DNA from: Roseibacillus sp.
GTDB lineage: Bacteria > Verrucomicrobiota > Verrucomicrobiia > Verrucomicrobiales > Akkermansiaceae
Assembly: GCA_002686085.1 (NCBI GenBank)
Contig: NZAC01000070.1
Span: 1-64,000 of the forward strand
Length of the DNA: 64,000 nucleotides
Direction of reading: 5' to 3'
In this document: positions 1 through 8,068 of the stretch, piece by piece
Layout of the letters: each line of letters starts with the position of its first letter
How positions within the stretch are numbered: the stretch's first letter is position 1
Position numbers and translations under genes: made by a program
The notes under the pieces: generated by a model
Databases searched by the model: none
The model's input: the letters and a program-made list of their open reading frames with translations, nothing else
Told to the model about the DNA's origin: nothing

Positions 1-1821
1 GGTCCCAAGATCTTCACGATCCCGGTGACGCACGCTCACACTCTGTGACTCTTCTTCGCGCGCGCCAGTGATGAGCATATAGGGTATGCGATCGAGCCTC
101 GCAAGACGAATCTTGGCCCCTACCTTGTCATCAGAGACATCGCTGGAAACTCTGACTCCAGCATCCTTAAGCCTTTGTGTAACCGTGTCCGCATAAGAAT
201 TATGCTTTTCAGAGATAGAGAGCACCCGGACCTGCTCAGGAGCGAGCCATACAGGAAACTTTCCCTCGAAATGCTCGATAAGAAGCCCTACGAAACGCTC
301 GAGCGAACCAAAAGGCGCCCGATGGATCATGACCGGCCGGTGTGGCTTGTTATCGGACCCTACGTAGTTGAGATCGAAACGCTCCGGCAAACTGTAATCG
401 ACCTGAACGGTGCCAAGCTGCCATTCCCGCCCGATAACGTCTTTAACCACAAAATCAATCTTGGGGCCGTAAAAGGCCGCTTCTCCGGGCTCTTCTGTAT
501 AATCTACCCCAAGGGTCTCAACCGCTTCGCGAAGAGCCTTCTCTGCCTTGTTCCAGTTTGCCGGATCTCCGACATATTTAGAGGAATCTGGGTCACGCAA
601 CGAGAGGCGCACCGCATATTCGTTCATCCCCAAGGTCGAAAGAACTGTCTTCACCAGACCAAGACATCCCTGGATTTCCTCACCTAACTGCTCCGACGTG
701 CAGAAGATGTGAGCATCATCCTGCGTAAAGCTGCGCACCCGCGTTAACCCTCCAAGCTCGCCCGATTGCTCCCAACGATAGACTGTTCCGAATTCCGCCA
801 AACGCACCGGGAGATCACGGTAGGAATGATGCTCGCTGGAATAAATTTTAATGTGATGAGGGCAGTTCATCGGATTTAAAAGAAATCCCTCGATTTCACC
901 GGTGGAAATAAAATCCAACAATTCGGAGCACTTGGTTCCTTCCTCTGCCAGGTGCTTGATGGCTTCCCGCTCCACAATGGGCGGAAATTGACTGTCCTCG
1001 TAATAGGGAAAATGCCCGGAAGTGCGGTAGAGATCGAGTTTCCCAATGTGTGGCGTAAAGACCTGATAGTATCCCTGCTTGTCCAATTCGCCAGTGATGA
1101 AGTCTTGAAGCTGACGCCGAATGATTCCACCCTTGGGCATCCAAAGGGGAAGTCCCTGCCCCACCGACTCGTCGAAGGCAAAGAGCCCCAGCTCACGGCC
1201 CAGACGGCGGTGATCACGTTTCTTGGCCTCTTCCAAGTGTTCTAAATGCTCTTCAAGGAGCGTTCGGTTCTTGAAGCAGGTGCCATAAACCCGTTGGAGT
1301 GATTGGCCGTTTTTATCCCCTTTGTAAAAGGCACTCGCCACCGACATGATCTTAAATGCCTTGCAATTCCCAGTACGCCCAACGTGCGGACCCGCACACA
1401 GATCCCAGAAATCACCGTTCTTATAGATCGAGATTTCCTCGCCTTCAGGAATGTCGTTAAGAAGGTCAACCTTGAAGACTGATTCAACATCCCGCTCAGC
1501 CACGGATGCAAGACGCCCCGACTTAGCTAGAGCCATCGCTTGTTCACGACTCACCACCATTCGCTCAAACGACGCGTTTTCCTTCACCACCTTCTTCATT
1601 TCGGCCTCGATTTCCTCATAGTCATCGGGCGTGATCCGGTGCTCTAGATCGAAATCATAATAGAAACCCCCTTCTACCGGTGGTCCGGAGGCAAACTGAG
1701 CCTCAGGCCAAATCCGCGAGATTGCGGTGGCAAGAACATGAGCACAGGAATGCCGAAGCCGATCCAAATCTGACATTTGGTGACGCTCCTCAAGGGTCTT
1801 TCGCTCTTTTTCTTCAGCCAT
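1..1821 (-). CDS. thrS: Threonyl-tRNA synthetase, 3' end cut by window edge
   Basis: Charges tRNA-Thr with threonine in the cytoplasm; the visible 607 codons cover almost the whole protein. The N2 editing domain starts at once, with its zinc-type HxxxH motif in RHSCAHVLA (about residues 23-31). The class II catalytic core follows, with MNCPHH, the DDAHIF motif (zinc His) and motif 3 around IHRAPFGSFERF, then the anticodon-binding domain, cut near its end. The usual N-terminal TGS domain (about 60 residues) is missing: only some 20 residues precede the editing domain. The start is uncertain. ATG 1821 has no clear Shine-Dalgarno, whereas the in-frame ATG at 1776 has AGGAG nine bases upstream. 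Neither start restores a TGS domain. It lies downstream of rpsD but behind that gene's terminator, so it is probably transcribed separately. Confidence 0.95.
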   Translation of the reverse strand, partial: MAEEKERKTLEERHQMSDLDRLRHSCAHVLATAISRIWPEAQFASGPPVEGGFYYDFDLEHRITPDDYEEIEAEMKKVVKENASFERMVVSREQAMALAKSGRLASVAERDVESVFKVDLLNDIPEGEEISIYKNGDFWDLCAGPHVGRTGNCKAFKIMSVASAFYKGDKNGQSLQRVYGTCFKNRTLLEEHLEHLEEAKKRDHRRLGRELGLFAFDESVGQGLPLWMPKGGIIRRQLQDFITGELDKQGYYQVFTPHIGKLDLYRTSGHFPYYEDSQFPPIVEREAIKHLAEEGTKCSELLDFISTGEIEGFLLNPMNCPHHIKIYSSEHHSYRDLPVRLAEFGTVYRWEQSGELGGLTRVRSFTQDDAHIFCTSEQLGEEIQGCLGLVKTVLSTLGMNEYAVRLSLRDPDSSKYVGDPANWNKAEKALREAVETLGVDYTEEPGEAAFYGPKIDFVVKDVIGREWQLGTVQVDYSLPERFDLNYVGSDNKPHRPVMIHRAPFGSLERFVGLLIEHFEGKFPVWLAPEQVRVLSISEKHNSYADTVTQRLKDAGVRVSSDVSDDKVGAKIRLARLDRIPYMLITGAREEESQSVSVRHRDREDLGT

Positions 1822-1831
1822 CGCTTTGAGT

Positions 1832-1888
1832 TTCAGTTTTCTGAACTGAAGTTGCAAGTTGAACTACGGGCTTGAAAAGCCGTGCCCG
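1832..1888 (-). promoter_or_regulatory. Two inverted repeats in the thrS leader
   Basis: Two dyads sit just upstream of the first thrS ATG. One is TTCAGTT-5 nt-AACTGAA (1832-1850), a perfect 7-bp stem that ends 10 nt before the start codon. The other is GGCTT-GAA-AAGCC (1869-1881), nested inside CGGGC...GCCCG (1867-1888). Stem-loops next to a ThrRS start codon act as translational operators in E. coli; whether these do so is inference. Confidence 0.35.
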
Positions 1889-1933
1889 AGATAGGATTTC
1901 GATACACAGAAAGCCCCCGGATTATTGCCGAAA

Positions 1934-1968
1934 TAAAAAAGGGCCCGCATTAACCACGAGGCCCTTTT
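1934..1968 (-). terminator. Rho-independent terminator of the rpsM-rpsK-rpsD operon
   Basis: Read on the minus strand, an AAAAGGGCC stem pairs with GGCCCTTTT across a loop of about 14 nt, and a run of T follows. It lies about 32 bp past the rpsD stop and separates the ribosomal operon from thrS. Confidence 0.8.
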
Positions 1969-2000
1969 GCGATCTCCTGGACCCAAGAACCCCGTTTGTA

Positions 2001-2612
2001 TTACCGCGAGTAAAGCTCGACGATAAGCTGCACGTTTACCAGCGGGTCGATATCTTCGACCTCCGGGAGGCGTGCAACGGAACCCTCCATGGTCTCACGA
2101 TCGAGGGATATCCATTCCTTGAGGGGTACTGCCTGGGTCAGATCCATCATCCGAAGACCCAACTGCTGGGACGAGGGCTTGGGCCCGACCTTGATCTTAT
2201 CTCCCGGCTTACATTGATAACTGGGAACATCCAGTTTCCTGCCGTTCACAAGAACATGCCCGTGTCCCACGAGCTGACGAGCAGCCTGTCGACTATTTCC
2301 AAAACCGAGGCGGAAACACACGTTATCAAGACGGGTTTCGAGCAATTGGAGCATGATGTCACCGGTGATACCCCGGCGCCGGGCGGCTTCCTCGTAACAA
2401 CGGCGAAACTGCTTTTCCAGAACGCCATATTGGAACTTAAGTTTCTGCTTTTCTCCAAGCGCGATCGCGTAGTCGGACTTTTTCCGGCGACCGGCCCTCA
2501 ATCCATGCTGCCCGGGCGGATAGTTACGACGCTCGAGAGCTCTGGAGGAGCCGAACAACGGCACCAAAAAGCGGCGGCTGATTCTGTCTTTTGGGCCTGT
2601 ATAGCGTGCCAT
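2001..2612 (-). CDS. rpsD: 30S ribosomal protein S4
   Basis: Primary 16S rRNA-binding protein of the small subunit and, in several bacteria, a translational repressor of its own operon. The 203 residues match the usual length. The N-terminal half starts MARYTGPK and carries the RRNYPPGQHG motif; the S4 RNA-binding domain (about residues 95-155) contains RLDNVCFRLGF and LVNGRKLDVPSY. No zinc-binding cysteine cluster is visible near the N-terminus, so this is the cysteine-free form. It is last in the rpsM-rpsK-rpsD operon, 36 bp after rpsK, and is followed by a terminator instead of the rpoA and rplQ genes found in many bacteria. Confidence 0.97.
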   Translation of the reverse strand: MARYTGPKDRISRRFLVPLFGSSRALERRNYPPGQHGLRAGRRKKSDYAIALGEKQKLKFQYGVLEKQFRRCYEEAARRRGITGDIMLQLLETRLDNVCFRLGFGNSRQAARQLVGHGHVLVNGRKLDVPSYQCKPGDKIKVGPKPSSQQLGLRMMDLTQAVPLKEWISLDRETMEGSVARLPEVEDIDPLVNVQLIVELYSR

Positions 2613-2648
2613 AAGAAGATAGTTTATTTATTTACGTCGCTGAATTGC

Positions 2649-3299
2649 CTAAACTCTGCGTGCCTTTTTCGGCCGGCATCCGTTGTGCGGGATAGGGGTC
2701 ACATCGTTAATGGCTGAAACATCAATTCCGAGAGCTTGAACCGCACGGACCGCAGATTCGCGTCCCGCTCCAGGTCCCTTTACCCTTACCTCAGCTTCCT
2801 TCAGGCCGTGACCCATGGCCTGGCGACAGGCATCCTGTGAAACCACTTGAGCGGCATAAGCAGTGCTTTTTCTGGAACCCTTGAAGCCCATCTTTCCAGC
2901 ACTGGACCACCCGATAGTGTTTCCAGTTTGATCCGTCACCGTTACCATTGTGTTGTTGAAGGTGGCCGCGACATGAATGATGCCCTTTGAAACATTCTTA
3001 CTCGACTTCGCCTTGTGGATCTTGACTGCATCGGCTGCTTCCTCGCCCATGATCTCAGCGAAGATATCCCTTTTCTCGTCTTTCTTCTGATCGTCTGGAA
3101 CACCCTCCTTCGACTCATCACCCTCTCCTTCAGCTTCCGCTTTTTCAGATTCTCCGGGCGCATCCTCTTGTTGCTGGTCTTCACCTGATTGAGGCGCGTC
3201 TATCGCAACTTCAGCGGCAGAGGCCTCTTCAGATACGGCGTTGTCCTTTTCCGGCTCAGTTTCCGGAGCCTCTGGTGTGTTGTTTTCTTCCTCAGCCAT
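2649..3299 (-). CDS. rpsK: 30S ribosomal protein S11 with a long acidic N-terminal extension
   Basis: Platform protein of the small subunit, which contacts the Shine-Dalgarno/anti-SD helix. The C-terminal 125 residues are a standard S11, with [35 protein letters not shown] and the terminal [16 protein letters not shown]. About 92 extra residues precede it; 33 of the first 90 are Asp or Glu, with many Ala, Pro, Gln and Ser, so the segment looks disordered. The start was placed at ATG 3299, since the further-upstream TTG at 3314 adds only five residues. Usual S11 length is about 129; this one is 216. The tail is in frame without a stop, so it is a real extension unless an internal start is used. 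It is the middle gene of the rpsM-rpsK-rpsD operon. Confidence 0.93.
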   Translation of the reverse strand: MAEEENNTPEAPETEPEKDNAVSEEASAAEVAIDAPQSGEDQQQEDAPGESEKAEAEGEGDESKEGVPDDQKKDEKRDIFAEIMGEEAADAVKIHKAKSSKNVSKGIIHVAATFNNTMVTVTDQTGNTIGWSSAGKMGFKGSRKSTAYAAQVVSQDACRQAMGHGLKEAEVRVKGPGAGRESAVRAVQALGIDVSAINDVTPIPHNGCRPKKARRV

Positions 3300-3337
3300 G
3301 GTGGGTTTCAACAAATTTTAATATTATGCGACAGTCC

Positions 3338-3706
3338 CTATTTCTTGCTGCTAACCGTCTTCTTTCGACCCTTCCTCGTGCGCGCGTTCGTTCTTGTCCG
3401 CTGTCCCCGAACCGGAAGGCCCCGCTTGTGACGTTGTCCGCGATAGCAATTGATGGAAGTAAGCCGCTTCAGCGCAGACTGCTTTTCACGCCGGAGATCG
3501 CCCTCAATTGCGATCCCTTGGCTTTGGATCACCTGAGCGATCTTCACCAGCTGGTCCTCTGACAGCTGACCCGTCCGCAGATTGCCGTCGACTCCAGCCT
3601 GCTCCAGAATCTTCAGAGAACTGGTGGCTCCGATTCCATATATATAACAGAGAGATGCTTCGATCCGCTTCTCGTTGGGTATTTCAATTCCAAAAATTCG
3701 TGCCAT
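3338..3706 (-). CDS. rpsM: 30S ribosomal protein S13
   Basis: Head protein of the small subunit that contacts the P-site tRNA and forms intersubunit bridges with the large subunit. The 122 residues match the family. MARIFGIEIPNEKRIEASL, the helix-two-turn-helix region with IYGIG, and the basic tail RGLPVRGQRTRTNARTRKG followed by KKTVSSKK are all present. It is the first gene of the operon, with rpsK 38 bp downstream, and has a plausible sigma70-type promoter upstream at 3761-3788. It is divergent from the moxR operon. Confidence 0.97.
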   Translation of the reverse strand: MARIFGIEIPNEKRIEASLCYIYGIGATSSLKILEQAGVDGNLRTGQLSEDQLVKIAQVIQSQGIAIEGDLRREKQSALKRLTSINCYRGQRHKRGLPVRGQRTRTNARTRKGRKKTVSSKK

Positions 3707-3760
3707 GTAGTGAAAAGGCGTTGTGGCCGCGTCATTGGCCCTGACGCGAAAGGGGCGAGC

Positions 3761-3788
3761 TATTTAGCAGAGTTGCCCATGCTGGCAA
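3761..3788 (-). promoter_or_regulatory. Candidate promoter of the rpsM operon
   Basis: On the minus strand TTGCCA (3788-3783) and TAAATA (3766-3761) are separated by 16 bp, about 55 bp before the rpsM start codon. The match to sigma70-type boxes is fair; there is no experimental support. Confidence 0.45.
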
Positions 3789-3821
3789 GCGGAAATCCTC
3801 AATTTTATAGGGTTCAAGACT

Positions 3822-3851
3822 CCCAGCTGGGATCCCCGCCGCCCAGCTGGG
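3822..3851. repeat. Two identical 10-bp palindromes, 20 bp apart
   Basis: The perfect palindrome CCCAGCTGGG occurs at 3822-3831 and again at 3842-3851, centre to centre 20 bp, about two helical turns. It lies in the divergent region between rpsM and moxR. It could be a tandem operator for a dimeric regulator, or a 10-bp hairpin with a 10-nt loop if transcribed. The rest of 3707-4004 shows nothing coding. Confidence 0.5.
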
Positions 3852-4004
3852 TGCCATTAAGCTCCGCTTGCACTTCCATAAAAGCTTAAATAGTCCTGAA
3901 ACTAACCCCTTTCTCCCCGAGAGACACCACCACTGGAATCCCCGCTAGACAAAATAACGGTGGCCGGTAGCGTCCTTCACCGTTACTCAACTAAAGCAAA
4001 CTTC

Positions 4005-5102
<1,098 letters not shown>

Positions 5103-5177
5103 GGACCCTCAGGACCATCCAAGGGGCCCATAACCCTCAATAATGAATACTCACAAATTCGAGAACTATCGCAGGTC

Positions 5178-6077
5178 TTGAAATACGACTTTCTAGATTC
5201 TGACGTCCTCTCTCGCCTTGGCGCTCTGCCAGTTGAGGCACGACTCGCAATGGTGGGCAACGTGGTTGGCAAGCATCGCTCGCCACATCGCGGGTCGTCG
5301 GTTGAGTTCGCAGAGTATCGCAAATACGTTCCCGGTGATGACACGCGAAGACTGGACTGGAAGGCATACGCCCGGAGCGATCGTCACTATATTAAGGAAT
5401 TTGAAGCGGATACCAACCTGCGCGCCTACTTTGTCGTCGATTGCAGCGGGTCGATGAAATACGCTTCCGGAGAGTTCGAATCCAAGATTCAATTCGCCCG
5501 CAGATTCGCCGCCACCATGGCCTACCTACTTGTTAACCAAGGTGATGCTGCGGGCCTTTCATGCTGCGATGAGACCATTCATCTGGAACTCCCACCCAGC
5601 AGGCGTCCTGCCCACCTTCAGAACTTTTTCGAAGTTCTCGGCACGCTCGAACCCAAGGGCGAAACCGGCTTGGTCGACGCCCTTCACACCGTCGCCGAAA
5701 AAATCGGCCAACGGGCACTCATTATCGTCCTCTCGGATCTCTTCTGCGATTCCCAGTCCTTTGCTGATGCTCTACAGCACCTGCGCTACCGGAAACATGA
5801 CGTGGCTGTTTTTCATCTCATGGATCCACAGGAAATTAACTTTGATTTCACGAGACCTCATCGTTTCGTCGACTTGGAAGACAGTACAACCGTCGTCGCC
5901 GAGCCTAATCTGATCGCTGACGAATATACCTCCGCAATCCGGGAGTTTCTGACGAATACTGAAGCAAGCTGCCATGACGTGCAGGCCGATTATCACCTCG
6001 TCACCTCGGATCAGGACTACGAAGAAGTACTCCGCGATTTCCTGACAAACCGTTTGCCGAAAAAAGGGAAAAAATGA
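5178..6077 (+). CDS. DUF58 (VWA-like) protein
   Basis: Partner of MoxR in bacterial MoxR-VWA systems; molecular role unsettled. The DUF58 signature is clear: HRSPHRGSSVEFAEYR and YVPGDDTRRLDWKAYARSD, then a metal-ion-dependent adhesion motif DCSGS (about residues 88-92). The only in-frame start that keeps the conserved N-terminus is TTG 5178. Oddly, a 12-codon ORF starting at ATG 5143 (MNTHKFENYRRS) ends in a TGA that overlaps this TTG, so either translation is coupled or a one-base change has shifted the true N-terminus out of frame. The stop overlaps the next gene's start (ATGA). Confidence 0.88.
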   Translation: MKYDFLDSDVLSRLGALPVEARLAMVGNVVGKHRSPHRGSSVEFAEYRKYVPGDDTRRLDWKAYARSDRHYIKEFEADTNLRAYFVVDCSGSMKYASGEFESKIQFARRFAATMAYLLVNQGDAAGLSCCDETIHLELPPSRRPAHLQNFFEVLGTLEPKGETGLVDALHTVAEKIGQRALIIVLSDLFCDSQSFADALQHLRYRKHDVAVFHLMDPQEINFDFTRPHRFVDLEDSTTVVAEPNLIADEYTSAIREFLTNTEASCHDVQADYHLVTSDQDYEEVLRDFLTNRLPKKGKK

Positions 6078-8068
6078 CCTTTCTCCAACAGGCTATGCTC
6101 TGGGGACTTTTCGCGGTCTCTATTCCGGTCATCATCCATCTGCTGAATCGCCGGAGATTTCGCACCGTGGAGTGGGGAGCGATGCAATTCCTGCTCAAAG
6201 CGACGAGGGATTCCCGAGGCAAGAAGCGCCTTAAGCATATTCTCATCCTTCTGATGCGCTCCCTTGCTGTGGCGGCTCTCGTCTTCGCTATCGCTCGACC
6301 ACTGGCGGGTGGATTTTTTGGCTGGGGGGGTGGACAAGTCGAAACCGTAGTCCTCATTCTGGATCGGTCCGCCAGCATGGAGCGCTCAGAAAAAGACATC
6401 CAAGTAACCAAGAGGAAGAGCGTTCTCACCAAGGTAGCTGACGCCATGAATGAACTAGGGGCCGCCCGTCTTGTCGTGATCGACAGTGCCACAGGGCAGC
6501 CGCAGGAGGTTCCCTCACCCGATGTCCTGCCCGAGCTCTCCTTTACCGCTCCAACCGACTCCGGAGCAGACATCCCCGGCATGCTTATTAACTCCCTTGA
6601 TTACCTCAAGGAAGCGAAGGCGGGACGCAGTGAGATCTGGGTCGCTTCAGACCTCCAGAGAGAAAACTGGGCCCCGGAGGACAGCCGTTGGGAGGCCTTT
6701 CGGGCCTCACTGAGCGAAGAGGACTTTCAGACCAAGGTCCGAATCCTTGCTCTCAATGGTCGCGAGCGAAATGATTTCTCCATCCGGGTCGTTTCTGCTC
6801 GTAGAGAGTCGGGAGAACTCGTTCTCGATCTGGAGCTGACGCGGGAGGAAGACACCGGGCCTACGACAGTCACAGTCAACGTGGATCATATGGGAGCGCG
6901 CTCTGGCAGCGAAGTGGCCTTTAACGGGCAGAGTCAATCTTTCAGGAAACGTATCGCGCTGACAGGGACATCCGGACAAGGCTATGGTTGGGTTTCCATC
7001 ACTGACAACGCCAATAAGAGAAACAATGTATCCTATTACGCCTACGGCGACGAAGCTCCTGCGCAATCCTACCTCATTGCCGAGAGCTCAACTGACGAAG
7101 AAACTCTCAAATCTCTTACCACCGCTCTGGCCCCGGGTTTTGCCAATCAACAAGTGATTACCCGAAGCCCAGAGCTTGCTTATCAGGTTAACTTTGAGGC
7201 CGCGTCTCTGATTGTCTGGAAGGCGCCAATCCCCCAGTCACCCGTATCCGACCAACTATTCGACTATGTGAAAAGCGGTGGAGTGGTTCTCTTTCTTCCT
7301 CCCTCTGAGGAATCAGAATCCTCATTTGCCGGCCTTTCATGGGGCGCTGTCAGGGAGGCCCCCGGCGAGAAGTATTTTATCGTTAAGGATTGGGAGCGTG
7401 GGGATGGAGCATTCCGAGATGCCTCTGACGGATCTCCTCTTCCAATAGACCGTATTCGCGCCATCAAGCGTCGCGAAATCAGCGGCGATTTCACCTCCCT
7501 TGCAAATTGGGTCAATGGCGAACCTCTTCTGGCTCGTCGCGTTATTGAGGCAGGCCAAGTGCTTTTTCTCTCTACCCTGCCTAGCTATACATGGTCCAAC
7601 CTTGAGCAGACCGCCCTGCATCTGGTGGCTCTACAACGCAGTCTGGAGCAAGGCAGTCGTCGAATCGGAGCCAGTTTTTTTGCGGTGGCAGGGGAAGAGT
7701 CTTCTCTCCCGGTCGGAGAGGAGATACGAACGCGGGTAGACTCCTATGAAGAAATTACTGACCCTGGTAATGCAGACTTTGAGGCCGGTGTCTACCGACT
7801 TGGCGAACGTCTGATTGCCGTGAATCGACCCCTGGGAGAGGACTCTCTCGAAGCGCTTACCGGCGCAGATTTGGGAAGCTCTCTTGCTGACACCGGCTAC
7901 AGCCTCCTTGAAGAGCAGGATGCGTCAGGAAACAACAGTCTCTCTCGACCGGTCTGGCGCTGGTTCCTGATCGCCATGCTCCTCTTTCTGATCCTGGAAG
8001 CGCTCCTCTGCCTTCAACCTCGCCGGCCCGTGACCAACAGTGCACCCTCACCCCAGCCTCTGACGTGA
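6074..8068 (+). CDS. BatA-like membrane protein with VWA domain
   Basis: Inner-membrane protein of the aerotolerance (Bat)-type family. The N-terminal BatA signature IPVIIHLLNRRRFRTVEWGA holds the first membrane helix (about residues 5-22); a second helix lies at about 57-77. A VWA domain follows with DRSAS at 97-101, then a long beta-rich periplasmic region, and a C-terminal helix (WRWFLIAMLLFLILEALLCL, about 635-655). The start overlaps the DUF58 stop and the stop overlaps the next GTG start, so the proteins are probably made in fixed ratio. The function of Bat systems is uncertain; a role in envelope stress or complex assembly is inferred from relatives. Confidence 0.87.
   Translation: MTFLQQAMLWGLFAVSIPVIIHLLNRRRFRTVEWGAMQFLLKATRDSRGKKRLKHILILLMRSLAVAALVFAIARPLAGGFFGWGGGQVETVVLILDRSASMERSEKDIQVTKRKSVLTKVADAMNELGAARLVVIDSATGQPQEVPSPDVLPELSFTAPTDSGADIPGMLINSLDYLKEAKAGRSEIWVASDLQRENWAPEDSRWEAFRASLSEEDFQTKVRILALNGRERNDFSIRVVSARRESGELVLDLELTREEDTGPTTVTVNVDHMGARSGSEVAFNGQSQSFRKRIALTGTSGQGYGWVSITDNANKRNNVSYYAYGDEAPAQSYLIAESSTDEETLKSLTTALAPGFANQQVITRSPELAYQVNFEAASLIVWKAPIPQSPVSDQLFDYVKSGGVVLFLPPSEESESSFAGLSWGAVREAPGEKYFIVKDWERGDGAFRDASDGSPLPIDRIRAIKRREISGDFTSLANWVNGEPLLARRVIEAGQVLFLSTLPSYTWSNLEQTALHLVALQRSLEQGSRRIGASFFAVAGEESSLPVGEEIRTRVDSYEEITDPGNADFEAGVYRLGERLIAVNRPLGEDSLEALTGADLGSSLADTGYSLLEEQDASGNNSLSRPVWRWFLIAMLLFLILEALLCLQPRRPVTNSAPSPQPLT

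Noticed and set aside
1872-2717. 281-codon plus-strand ORF over rpsD
   Set aside because: It is the antisense shadow of the well-supported rpsD gene and has no family-like motif.
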